A stretch of 64,000 bases of DNA from Silene latifolia (GCF_048544455.1 NC_133537.1:74782166-74846165), one strand, 5' to 3'. Positions 35,474 to 48,707 are shown, counted from the first letter of the stretch. Notes: generated by a model from the sequence alone, not told the origin. Numbers and translations are program-made.

Positions 35474-36790
35474 TCGATCGAGTGACGGTATGAATTAAAT
35501 CACTCGATCGAGTAGATTTTTCACTCGATCGAGTGTCTGGACCACAAGCAGCAACTATTTCGTCCAAAAACTCATCTATATCATCCTCCGGGGTATCTTC
35601 AGCTATCAAAACCCTGTCTTCTGGTACTTTTGGCCCTTCATGAGTAAGGCCAACTTGGAGATTCATTGCATTGGCTGAATCGCATGTCGGTAGAAGCTTG
35701 GCTTGGTCTTTCGCGAGTGTTAACTGCGCGACTTGTTCTCTCAATTCCGCTATGACAGTTTCTTTCCTATTGCACTTCTCCTGAAACTGTTGTGTTATGC
35801 TAAACATAAAGGATTTCAGTTCAGAAATTTCTTGATTTGCAGGAGGAGAAACCGGTTGCGGCGCTGGCGTAGAAAGAGTAGGAGCATTCCTTATTTCTTC
35901 GTACAGTTGAGAAAAAGGAACTCCTTGCTTGTATTTCTGATAAGCAAGGACACGCTCTGTACTCGCCAGGCATCCAATAGGGTCATGCCCTTCCATACCA
36001 CATCTACCACATAGCTCCACATACTCAGTAATCGAACAAACTTGAGCACTCTCGCCTGAAGCTTCTGTAATCTTCACATTACCTAGACTTTTGCTAGGAC
36101 CTTCCACTGCAGCAGCTGCTGACTCAATAACTTGCTCACTACCTCGGGGATTTTCATATTCAGAGACATGAATAGCCATCTCCTCAATGAGACACCACCC
36201 TTGGTCATCTTCAACATTCTTCGTGAATCTCCCCTTAGCTACGCTGTCAAGAATAGCTCTCTCGCTTTGATATAGTCCGTTGTAAAACTTAGTACAAAGG
36301 AACCATCGTTTGAACCCGTGATGAGGCACAGAGCGGACAAACTTCTTGAACCTAGTCCAAGCCCCATTCAAATATTCAGTAGACAGCTGCTCAAAAGAAC
36401 TTATTTGAGCTCTCAAGGCATTGGTGCGCTGCGGTGGAAAATATCGCCTGTAAAAGGCTAAAGCAAGGGAACTCCAGTCGGTTACACCGGCTGCCTCCCT
36501 ATCAAGATCTCTCAACCACTCCCGGGCATCATCAGCAAAAGAAAAGGGAAAGAGGGCTCCCTTCACTTTGTCCTGTGTCACCCCAGCAGAAAGGGGAATG
36601 GTAGAGCAATACTCTGTAAACAGCTCTATATGCCTGCATGGATCTTCTTCTGGTACCCCCTAAAGAGATTTCTCTACCACCAGATGTAAGATGGGTGGAT
36701 TCCAAAGTTTCCCTGATCAGTAATGGGTAATAAGAAACCTTTTGGAAGTGAATCCACAGTAGGCTCTGAATGGCTGGCTAACTTAGGCAT
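35163..36790 (-). pseudogene. Athila-type gag with in-frame palindrome repeats
   Basis: The probable ATG is at 36790 (MPKLASHSEP). Stops and a frame change near 36660-36680 interrupt it, and an open frame of 472 codons follows from 36581. The retrotransposon Gag domain is clear: FSFADDAREWLRDL, FYRRYFPPQRTNALR, WTRFKKFVRSVPHHGF, FYNGL. A CCHC-like CGRCGMEGHDPIGC lies in the middle. The C-terminal third (35245-35533) is a repeat of TRSS/GRSS cores every 7 and 10 residues, encoded by the palindrome lattice. The frame ends CCGDVTH at 35163, overlapping the protease frame by about 310 bp. Confidence 0.85.
35245..35533. repeat. CGATCG palindrome lattice in gag
   Basis: Twelve copies of a palindrome with best form ACTCGATCGAGT. 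Core CGATCG positions are 35250, 35271, 35301 (CGATTG), 35322, 35352, 35373, 35403, 35424, 35454, 35475, 35505 and 35526. Steps alternate 21 and 30 bp without exception. The spacers differ in sequence. Confidence 0.97.
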
Positions 36791-36928
36791 TCTGGCAAAT
36801 AGACCTTACAAAGCAAACAAGTAACCTGCAAAACTAACCAAAAACTTTGCAGAAATGAGATCAGTCTCAAGGAATAAATTCTTTGAGACGAGAAACAAAC
36901 TCAAATAAAGCAACAAAATTGCGCCACC

Positions 36929-36945
36929 TCCCCGGCAACGGCGCG
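36929..36945 (-). promoter_or_regulatory. Primer-binding site of the Athila-type element
   Basis: Minus strand CGCGCCGTTGCCGGGGA, a few bases from the LTR. It resembles the TGGCGCCGTTGCCGGGGA site common in Athila and Tat elements. Confidence 0.8.
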
Positions 36946-36951
36946 AAAATT

Positions 36952-38382
36952 TGACAGGGCAGTCGTATACCTATCAAAAATAACAACTGGCTCTAACTAA
37001 TATAGCCAGGGAAGTCGGGTCGATCTCCACAGGGAGATGGGAAGATGTCAGCTTTGTCTAAGTTCGTCTCGGTAACCAAAATGGGGGGTTTTAATTGATT
37101 GATTTTAAACTAATGATAAAGATAGGGAAGAGAAAATAAGAGAATAAAGATTAACCAAGTAGAGAAAACAGCTAAGACAGACGGTTCACCATAATTATTC
37201 GGTCAAGTAATCTAGGTCTCAGGTCAATGCAAATACGGTCTGAGGGGCAGTGAATATCTCCTTTCGGTCTCAATTCGCCCTAAAGCACAAATAGCTTAGC
37301 TTTCGCCCTAACTATAATGCCCTATTGTTCGCTACTAGTCTCGCCTATTCCAACCTTTCGGTTCAGGTCAAGGGTCACTAAGATATAAATGCCTAATTGT
37401 GTCGACTCAATTAAACAGATACAATTAATTGCAGCAGTTAACAACAAAGATTATACCAGCATTAACCCAATAGATCGATTATTTTCCCTTCATAATTATG
37501 GATCCCCTATAGTCTTAGCAGAGGGGAATTAGCTACGCATCATCATTGAATTACCAACAATAACATATAGATAATCAAAACTAAACATTATAACAAACTA
37601 ATAAAGATCGAATTAAAGCAATTATGATAACAATAAAGGAGAGAAGGAATTGAAGCAATAATTAAGATTAAGAGATTAAAGAAGAATGATAGTACCGATA
37701 CAAATCCGAATCCGAGTAGCAAAAGTGTAGAAAGAAAGCAAAATCCAATGAACAGTAGCAAGGTATAGAGTAAAAGTCAGTAAGAGAGAATAGAGAGGAA
37801 GAGAGGAGTTACGTTGTTCCCTCCTTCAGACTTATACGAAATTACTCTCTAAACCTAACCTATAGACTAATTACAAAAGCTCATACGAAAATTAGGCGGA
37901 AAAAGTCTATAGAAAGATAAACCACTCGATCGAGTGGAAATAAACCACTCGATCGAGTAACTAGCCATCAAACCTCTCGATCGAGTGGAAATAAATCACT
38001 CGATCGAGCACTCCTTGCAATGTCTTCTTTTGTGTAAGCTTGAACTGCTCGATCGAGCAACTCCAATATATAAAGCATTCGATCGAGTAGAAAATCTACT
38101 CGATCGAGCTATCTTGGCCCGTAAGACATCAAAATACTTCCCGAAACTAGCTCACGCGTCTTCCAAGTGTTAGATTTCCAAGCTCCGGCTCCTCGTTCTC
38201 CATAAATGCATGCAAATGGGACGAATTAGGCTCGATTTAGCTCCTCTTTGGTTTATTCCTGCAAATTACATAAAACGAACCAAAGTTGAATATTCGGGGG
38301 TATTTGTAGCTAGATGCTACATAAATAGTACAGAAATGCGTGTAAAAATGAGGTAAAAACCTTATATAAAATACACGCATCA
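36952..38382 (-). repeat. 5' LTR of the Athila-type element
   Basis: Same length and ends as the other LTR and the same seven palindromes (37927-38106). Immediately internal is the primer-binding site. Confidence 0.95.
37922..38108. repeat. CGATCG palindrome lattice in the 5' LTR
   Basis: Same seven sites as in the other LTR, first core at 37927, last at 38101. Confidence 0.95.
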
Positions 38383-38387
38383 AATAT

Positions 38388-40133
38388 CCAGTCAGAACTC
38401 CGACCGTCACATGAACGAGTGCAACCAAAACTAACATGCCAAATGAGAAATGACCCCTATGTTAGTTCTTCCCTTTAGCCATTGGATCGTATTTGTTCAG
38501 TGTTTTTCAATGCCTTAATTTTGCAATTGGATACGTTGTTTTTTTTACTCAGGTTCAATATCTCATCTGGTTCACATTTTCAGTGTGCACATCTGAGCGC
38601 GCATGCCGTATTCGAGTAGCATGGGTTCGACTGCTATTGTTGTTCACTCTCACACCACCAAGACCAGGCGCGTCGGCTACATAATTATATTTTCTCAATT
38701 CGTTTCCTCCATAAATTTTCTTGGTCTTTGCCACCACTATTTTTTGCCACCACTATTTCTTGATCAATTGTTGTAATCGCCTTAATTTGAACTTGACCGT
38801 CACTGATCGATTGATTTGAAGTTTAGTTCACTCTCTTCTGGAAATATTATTGTCTATATACTTTGACTGTTCCGTGCGATGCTTTTTCACATACTGATTT
38901 CGTCATAATACAAATATACAATTCCAGTCAATACCAATAAATTATAACAAAATTAAAATGAAGCACTCTAAATTGAATTGGAAAAGGATAGGATGTACCT
39001 CAACAAAAATTAGGAAAAGGTATGGAATTCATTTGAAAAGATGGAATCCTTTTTAGTGAATAGATGGTAAATTTGAGATGGAATACTTACCCAGTTGAGT
39101 TGAAACACTAAATGTGCGCAGAATTAAAGTAGATAAAGGTCATTTGAGGTGTGGCTATTGGATTTGTCCTTTAACAAATGGTGTGGCAGGAACCATCAGT
39201 GTGTGTGAACATTTTCTTGCAATTTTTTTTAACGAATCCAAGTTGTTGTTATCCTTTCAAATGGGACGTTGATCTCTGACTTGGAATTGCTAATTGCATA
39301 AACAAGGAGATCCCTTCGTTGTTTAGAGTAAGTGTGGATGGATGATTAGTGAAAATGCCCATTATAGTACCCCATATATATGTTCGCTTTGGCTCTTGAT
39401 GATTAAACGGAGTTCCATGTGTCTTTTAATTTTTTGTTGGTCATTATTCGTCCATGCACATTCGTAGTTGGAGGAGTTTTGAAGGTTCAATCCAACTTCG
39501 TTTTTCTCCGAGTGGCTCTAATTTGATTTTTTAGTAGAGCCAACTATAGCAGATCCTGAGATTATACTAAAAATTTTGACGGAAATAGACCTCAAATTTA
39601 TACACAGTCGTAAAAACTTGGTTTGGAAGTGATTACTAAAAAGTGTTGACTTGTGAGAAAAGATCTAAATGCCTACTTAAAACTTAACATCCAGCAATCT
39701 TCGATAAGTTTTGGTCGGAAAATTGGCTAGAGGTCTTATTTTTCTTGTCTTAGGCTGAAGTAGTCATTTACTTTGTGTGGGTCAGATTGTGTATATCTTG
39801 ACGTACCAAATGAGCTAATCCTGGACTAGCTAAGTTGCATGTATCTCAAAATTCCATGAGATTGTTTCTTAACTGTAAGATGTGTAGCGTTATATTCGCA
39901 TACACGCAACTATAGGATTTCTAAAGGTACTTCCGATCAATGCTCCTCAAACTTGGCTATTTATGACGAAATTTGATAGTTTTTGGACTACAATGAGCCA
40001 ATGATGCATGAGTAATTGAATATACATCCCAGTGTCATCTATGTCGACACGCGACACTAAAACTAAAGTGAAGTGTTGGACAGTTGGAGTAGCGTAGCTT
40101 CTGAAGAACTATATTTTTTTTTTATCTTTGTAG
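38388..40133. other. No recognised gene
   Basis: Right flank of the Athila-type insertion. Without the insertion, 27923 and 38388 would be adjacent, so it continues the stretch before 27924. Short open frames only; none recognised. Confidence 0.5.
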
Positions 40134-40240
40134 CCGAGAAAGCTCACTACAGTACAAGAGATCCAATTGTAGCCTTGAAGGAGTACTTATTTGAAAACAA
40201 CTTAGCCACTGAAGCTGACCTAAAAGCCATTGAGAAGAAA
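40134..40240 (+). pseudogene. Exon fragment of plastid pyruvate dehydrogenase E1-alpha
   Basis: After a good acceptor (TTTGTAG at 40133) the frame reads AEKAHYSTRDPIVALKEYL, then FENNLATEADLKAIEKK. This matches the C-terminal region of the plant plastid pyruvate dehydrogenase E1-alpha subunit (fatty-acid precursor supply), recognised from the AEKA.Y..RDP..ALK.YL pattern. No other exon of that gene is near; the next sequence is unrelated and a MITE follows. A captured or retained gene piece, not functional. Confidence 0.7.
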
Positions 40241-40474
40241 CAATTAGGATTCGTCAATAGATGATTTGGGTTAAGAAAAAATGATATCCGAGTTTAACTG
40301 ACCAAAGGAGTGTTGGAGAGGAAAAGAAGGGAGAAGCAAAAAATGAATGAGTGGGAGGAGAGTAGGTAGAAAATGAACGGAGGAGAAGAATGGAGGACAA
40401 GTTGTACGTATTATTTTCAGTCTTCGCCTTTTTAAGTTAGTGCTCTGAATTAGTTTGATTTTGTGTTTATATGA

Positions 40475-41129
40475 GGGTTTTTTGTCAAACACAACCTTTA
40501 AAAAACTTTTTTTTCCAAACACCACCTTTAAAAAAAAAGTTTGTAAAACACAACCTTTAATAATTTTTTTTTTGTAAAACACGACATTTTGGCAAGAATT
40601 TAACCACCTTGCAATAGGGTGACTTTAAGTCGATATTTGAGGTAGCAAACGAGGTCGATTTGAGGTGTTCTTAGACTTTTTGGAAAGGTGGTAGTACAAG
40701 CTTTCCAGGGGTTACCAATACGGTGGTGATAGGTGGCCTTATGTGGGGTTTATTGGTGTATATAGTAAGGTTGGTCAAAGAGTGAATTGGAGGTAAAAAC
40801 AAATCAGAAAAACACCAATTCACTCCTTGACCACCATTACTTTAAACACTAATAGACCCCACATAAGTCCACCTATCACCGCCGTATTGATAACGCCTAA
40901 AAAGCTTATACTCCCACCTTTCCAAGGAGTCTAAAAACATCTCAAACCGACCTCGTTTGCTATACCAAACATCGACTGAAAGTCACCCCATTGCAAGTGT
41001 TCAAGCTCTAGCCAAAATGTCGTGTTTAACAAAAAAAAATTTATTAAAGGTTGTGTTTCACAAACTTTTTTTTTAAAGGTGGTGTTTGGAAAAAAAAGTT
41101 TTTTAAAGGTTGTGTTTGACAAAAAAACC
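40475..41129. mobile_element. Foldback MULE-type MITE
   Basis: The 655 bp element is almost one long inverted repeat, with arms of about 300 bp meeting near 40800. Ends are GGGTTTTTTGTCAAACACAACC and its near inverse. It is flanked by the perfect 9 bp duplication TTTATATGA (40466-40474 and 41130-41138), the length typical of Mutator-like elements. It contains no gene. Confidence 0.92.
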
Positions 41130-41358
41130 TTTATATGATGTGGAATTAGCTGAATTAACTGATCTTGCTATCTTGCTATCTGGACCCCTATATGTCGTTG
41201 CGTGATTATACTTTATAAGTGCATATTTGCATAGAACCCGGAAATTTGCATCATTAGTTGGCGTCTTGACTAAACCTGTTTGATAACGTCACACTATGGA
41301 AGTTAATCCGTGTTCATGAGTATATATTACTAATTTCTATTTTGCTTCAAATCTGTAG

Positions 41359-43079
<1,721 letters not shown>

Positions 43080-44050
43080 CACCAAACCGAAACCAAATGG
43101 AAATATATGAGGGTTGGGAAAGAGAATGAGGAGAAAGAGAAAAAGGCATGGAAAAGAGAAAAAATGTGAGCTATAAGAGGAAAAGGAGAGAGGAAGGGAC
43201 AAGGAGGAGAAAGAGGAACAGAAACATAAGAATGGATAGTTCGAGGACAAAGTGAAGGCTGCAGGAGTATTATGCGAGAAAGTGAAGGAGAAAAAGAGGA
43301 GAAAGAGGTGGCTAGGACGCGAGGACGACGTCAGAGAGAAAATGAAGAGAGGGAGAGGAAGGGGAAAGAGGAGAAGGAGGAGGAGGAAGGGGCAAGAGAA
43401 AAATGGCGAGTAGTACAAGGAGAAAATGGAGGAGGAGTATTAGTAATAGGAAGAAAATTGATTCTAATGAGAAATTCAAAAAAAAATAGGAAAACTCTAC
43501 ATAAAAAATAAAATTTATTAAAATTAATGAATTTCGTTTTCATTAATGTATTAGTTAATAGAGACAATCGTAATCAGAATGTCATTTTCTTCAAATAGTT
43601 ATAGAGATACTAGACAGAAAAGCAGGTGGGGAGACATGAAATAAGAGGGGGGGAGGGGGGAGGAATATGAAGGAGACAAGGAAGATGAAAAGAGGGACGA
43701 GAATGAAGATTAGGAGGCGGTAATGTTAAAGAGAAAAAAAAGGGGAAAATGAGAATGAGGGGGAGAGGGTGAAGAATGAGGGAGGAGAAGGAGGAAGGGC
43801 TAAGGAGAGAATGACAAATAGTAGGAGGAGAAGAGGAAGAAGGAGAATACGAATGAGGGGAATGAGAAGGGGAAAGGGATGGAGGTTTAGAAAGAGAATA
43901 TGAGGAAAGAATACGAGGTTGGGAAAGGGAAATGGAAGGATTTGAACGAAGAGAAAAGAAGGGGGGAGAAAGAGAAATATATAGAGGAGTAGTGCGAGGA
44001 AAAATGGGAGTTGTAATATGAGAACAGGTGGAGGAGGAAGGGAAATAATG
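43080..44050. repeat. Long polypurine tract
   Basis: About 0.95 kb of the plus strand is overwhelmingly A and G (GAGGAGAAAGAGG-type runs) with short interruptions such as 43500-43620. Lys/Glu/Arg-rich and Ser/Phe/Leu-rich open frames across it are composition artefacts. Confidence 0.85.
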
Positions 44051-44127
44051 GTTCTACGAAAAGTATTGAGTTTTCATATGACTATTTATAACCTTCAATT
44101 CCAGATTTCGAACATCCATGGTCAATG

Positions 44128-45218
44128 TGAAACATCCTCTTAAATTTAAGAATTTGGAGAGTAATGGTCAACATGAAACATCCCACGTTAAATGCACCAA
44201 ATTCAACACAAACTAATTGTTCAGTTGTTTTTATTTCATATCTTTATTCAATGAACAACATTAAGTGCATCAAAGTTAAACTCCATGTATTATTAATGTT
44301 AGTTCGTATACTCATTCACTCGATTATGAGAATTGCGTACGAGACTCCAGTATTTTTTATTTTGAAGTAACATACTAACATAGAACAATGAACCAGTAGA
44401 AAAAGAAATGTTCTGTTCGACTAAAAATGATTATAGAACTTCACAACGAATATGACAACTATTCAATTACGACATATGCATCTGTTAGTAAAAGGTCATT
44501 ACAGTGCCTTTGCTATGGATTATACGAAAATATTTCAGTTCTGTAGTTTCTTGGTACGGCAGATGCTTCGCTTTGGGACACAATTCAATATCTGTATTAC
44601 CAAATATGTCAAGACGAATAAATAGAGTGTGTCTAAATCTAGAATAGACTAAACAACAACACCGTACATTAAGGAGGCCGCAGTTAACATTAGACGTAAA
44701 TAGGATAGTTTCGACAACAAAACAAAATGCGTCTTGGATCTCCACGCGCGTTAAACAACCTCTTAAATTTAAGAATTTGGACAACAATAGTCAAATTGAA
44801 ACATCCTATGGTAAATGCACCAAATTCAACACAAACTAATTGTTCAATTGTTTTAATTTAATACTTGTATTCAATGAACAACATTAAGTGCAACAAAGTT
44901 TTTCAGTTCTATAGTTTCTTGGTACAGTAGATGATTTGCTTTGGGACACACATGAGTATTGTATTACCGAATATGTGAAGACAAATCAATAAAGTCCGTC
45001 TAAATCTACAACAGTCTAAACAACTAAACAGTAAATTAAGGAGACCACGTTGAACATTAAACGTAAATAGGATAGCTACCACAACAAAACAAAATGCGTC
45101 AACAACAAGGCACATTAAGGAGAATGCAGTAAGCATGAGACGTAAACAAAATCACTGCAACAACAAATGGAAACGAGTCTTGGATCTCCGCGCACAACGC
45201 GCGCGGAGAAACAACTAG
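44128..45218 (+). mobile_element. Helitron 3' part, plus strand
   Basis: The element ends with the inverted-repeat hairpin CTCCGCGC..GCGCGCGGAG, then AAACAA and CTAG (45215-45218), followed by T. Upstream, blocks are repeated: CTTAAATTTAAGAATTTGG to AACATTAAGTGCA at 44133 and 44750, and TTTCAGTTCT.TAGTTTCTTGG onward at 44535 and 44897. A decayed version of the terminal GTCTTGGATCTCC..CGCGCG lies at about 44732. The same terminal family closes the Helitron at 54002. The 5' end was not located. Confidence 0.8.
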
Positions 45219-46630
45219 TAAAATAAAAAAGATAACAATTGACTAAGTAGACACCCCAAAATCGATGCACGGGCCTAATGTTATATCGTCTTATTCCTCA
45301 AGGACTCGTAATAAAGTAAAACTCTAATATCGCTCGAAACTATAGCTCCAACTCTCCAAGCCACCCTAAATGTTAACACGCAGTCTTCCTTAATTAGTTA
45401 ATTAGTATGACAATCAAAGACGATACACAACCTCCAAAATATTTCCATAAAATCGTCACTTAATCTTAAACAACTAAATAAGATTATAATTATGGTTTGA
45501 GACAGTGTCCTTTGCACTTTAAGTCTATCGAAGTTTACCTGAAATACTGTATGTAATTTGACAATGTCATTAACACAGTATAATTAAACGCGATGGGTAG
45601 GATGGAGTACAAAGATACTACATTACTAATGAGCAACAAAGATAAAATATTTCCGTCTTATTCATTTAATTTGTTTACCTTTTTACACCTGTATTCGTTG
45701 TGAGAGGTATTTTAGTCAAAAATAAATAAATAGAAGATACGGAGGGAGTACTGCATTAATATAACTTGTGTAGTATGCTAATATTCGGGCTGCTTATCGG
45801 TGTTATTGCATTCTTTTTGTAAATTTTTGTTAAAAATTGTAGAGTAATCTCTCTAGCTACTTTGCTGTTTGTACTCCCTATACATACAACTCAATACATG
45901 GATTAAATGAAATCCAAATAGACGTAAAATACCCTATTCAAACAATGATTTATTTCGCATGGCTAGTTTCAATTTCTACCATTAAACATTAACAAACAGC
46001 TGGAAACTCATCAAACATTAGTCATGATATCGATCAAATACTTCAACACTTAAATTTATCGTCCTCTACACCATATCATAAGTTAAGAGTCTCCAAATTT
46101 CTATTTGGGTAATGACGGATATAAATGAACCATTACAGGAAAAGCTCACACCCATAATAAACGTAATAAAACAATCATTTTGATTTGACGCCCAAATCCT
46201 TACACTGGGCTACGACAAATTGTTACAATGAAAATCTGTCTGGAAAAATATAAACCAATGGTCAAAATTTGGATTAATGAGATGATACATAAAGAAAACA
46301 AAACGTGTACCTCCGATTGTCATGTACTGCTGGTGGAGATTTAAAGTATCTCATTAACCTACATAATTAACATGCAAAACAAAATTATCAGAGAAAGATA
46401 TAAACAATAAATTTCAGTTATAACTCCAATAATTATAAGGAATGAAACAACATTTATTATTTACTATGGGAGTATAAGATTAATTACGACATCTTTACGT
46501 AGCATTATATAATGTTGTATATTGCTACAAAAAGTAATTTAAAAGATGTTATTAATAAGAGAGCATACTGACTCACCGTCAACGTAATTGTTATGTGGTG
46601 ATATTGAACAAATATGATTATATGACCTAA
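45219..46630. other. AT-rich spacer with a Stowaway remnant
   Basis: No gene seen. At about 45648-45750 a remnant has one clear Stowaway end (ACGGAGGGAGTA) and a decayed partner (TTCCGTCTTATTCATTTAATTTG). Confidence 0.5.
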
Positions 46631-46638
46631 GAGAGCGC

Positions 46639-48707
46639 CAGGCCCATCTAATAGGGGGCGCTCTATGTGCATTTGCACTGGGCCTCAAATTTTTGGGGCC
46701 CAAACTTGACATTACCCATATACTAATTGAGTAATTGAAAAAAAAAAAAGGTTATTTCATGAGAATAATCCATCTTATATCTCATCTTCTCATATTAATC
46801 TATCCTCGTATTTAACTGAGAATAATCCCAACTTTGACATCATTTAACTTGTACTAAACCTAGGCCATAATTGACCTGTTAATACCGGTTTTCCAACAGG
46901 TCATTGTTTTTTGTTTTTTATTTTTTTGTCTGATTCTTCTTTCTGCTTTCTTTCTTCTCTTTTATTTCTTCTTCTTCACTTTTCTTTCTTAATTAATTCT
47001 AATTAACACCCACCACAATTGATAACCAACAACATAAAAAATCCCAAATTTTGACAAATCATATGACATACATCAGATTTTCCTTCCTAATATTGTCCTT
47101 CACCGTATCATATGATTATACTCCCAAATCCTCAAAAACACTCATCCAAACATTCTCCTTCACCATATCATCAAAACCACCACTTTCCATCAACTATCAC
47201 CTCCGACGACTTCAACTCTGCGGCCACCATAACAACACCACCACGATAGTACGAAACCACCCATCCCCAACTTAATATTTATCCCAAATTGAAATGAGGA
47301 CCTAGGGTTTTTGAAACTTGAGCGTTTTCAACAAAATTCATCAGAGATCTGGTTTAGTATCTAATTAATTAGCCAATTGGAGTGAGTTTAGCCTGTTTTG
47401 TTGTGTTAAACAAATAGATGATTCAAGTCAATCGGAAAAATGAATGATGATTAGCCTGTAAAAATCGAATTGTTTGCGTGCTAATTGAATATGGTTTGAT
47501 GTTGAAACTGAATATCTTGTTTCGATATTCTATTCAAGGGAAAAAAAGAGTGGTGTTCTAATGTTGATTAGGGATATAAAAGATGAAGAAAAGGGGTGTT
47601 TTAATGGTGAATATCAAGGAAAGAGATTTCTGATTGTTAAAGAGAGGTGGAAGGTCTTAATTACCAATGTTGATAAGTAGCGACGATGGTGGCTAATTCT
47701 GCAATCAAGGCGGAATGCTGGTGGTGATAAGAGGGAACGATTTTGGTGCGGTGGTGCACGACAATGTTGGTGGTTGAATCTGGCATTTGGCAGGCTGCTT
47801 ACTATAGCCTATAGTTAAAGGCAAAGTAATTGGGGGAAAATAATTTAAGGGGGAAATCAATTTGGAAGAAAATAATTTGGGGAAAATAATTTAGATGTGA
47901 GAAAATTAATTTGGGGGAAAATAATTTAGAATTTTGATTGATTAAGAGGATGAAGATGTTGAGTGATGTTTATTTGTTTTTCATTAGAATGAAAGAGTTC
48001 AAGAAGAAAGGTAACCGGTTTTACAGGTATCCCTTTCAAGGGATCAGTGCAAGTTAAATGGTGTCAAAGCTGGGATTATTCTCAGTTAAACACGAGGATA
48101 GATTAATGTGAGAAGAGGGGGTATAAGATGGATTATTCTCGTGAAATAACCCAAAAAAAGGGAAAGTAATGAAGTAAAGAAGACAGAAGGCACGCATACT
48201 CTGCACATTCCAAATTCCAATCCTCAATCTTCTCCTTCCCCAAATATAATTAAATTTCTTTCCAAAAAAAACTAAACTTGCTCTTTAATCCCATGAACCT
48301 ATCTATCTAATCTAATCTAATCTTTTTTTAATCTTTAAATATGATTACAAAACATCACAAATCATTCCAAGTTTACAATTAGAGAGATTAGAATCAAAAC
48401 TTTGTCACTTATCAGTTTAAATCGTCTACAAAAATCTCATATTTACACTTGGTTTCATGGAAATCGAAATAGGTACTATTTCTTCTCAATCTTAAATTCT
48501 TAATGAATTTTAATGAATTTGATTATAATTTTAATGAATTTAACAATAATGTATTTGCAGCCATTGGAGGTAGGATAAGGAGTCGGAGATCAATCGATCG
48601 GACAGTCGTGACGCCAACTATAGTTCTGAAATTCGTTCTTTGATTTTGTAAATTTGAGGCCTCAATTTTTTTTGCACCGGGTCTCCACTTTTCTTGAGAC
48701 GGCCCTG
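46639..48707. mobile_element. hAT-like non-autonomous element
   Basis: Ends CAGGCCCATC and, inverted on the right, CAGGGCCGTC, with 8 bp flanks GAGAGCGC (46631-46638) and GAGAGCGT (48708-48715), 7 of 8 identical. TIRs with CAGGGCC and 8 bp duplications are usual for hAT elements. Near the ends GGGCCTCAAATTTTTGGGGCCC and a related stretch at 48655-48690 are also inverted. No transposase is present. Confidence 0.7.
46750..48151. mobile_element. TIR element nested in the hAT-like element
   Basis: Inverted ends match for about 105 bp with roughly ten differences (left GGTTATTTCATGAGAATAAT, right the inverse ending near 48151). Flanks are A-runs, so a duplication cannot be read. Long TIRs suggest a Mutator-like origin. 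The interior has no transposase. Confidence 0.7.

Larger units (their letters stand above)
27929..38382 (-). mobile_element. Athila-type Gypsy LTR retrotransposon, complete structure
   Basis: Two LTRs of 1431 bp each (27929-29359 and 36952-38382) are flanked by the perfect duplication AATAT (27924-27928 and 38383-38387). Minus-strand order: 5' LTR, primer-binding site, gag, protease, reverse transcriptase, RNase H, integrase, 3' noncoding region with a palindrome array, polypurine tract, 3' LTR. Gag and protease style, and the CTGCCTCCCAGAGAGCGCTGG-like block after integrase, fit Athila elements. The LTRs differ at about 20 positions by eye (near 1.4%). The coding region has several stops and frameshifts, so this copy is not autonomous. 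Confidence 0.95.

Noticed and set aside
35286-35498. Plus-strand open frame with TRSS/TRST repeats
   Set aside because: The palindromes read alike on both strands, so this is the shadow of the minus-strand gag repeat.
35245-35533. CRISPR-like regular palindromic repeats with variable spacers
   Set aside because: The repeats are only 10-12 bp, the spacers 9-20 bp, the array lies in a plant Gypsy gag gene and no cas genes exist. The resemblance is only formal.
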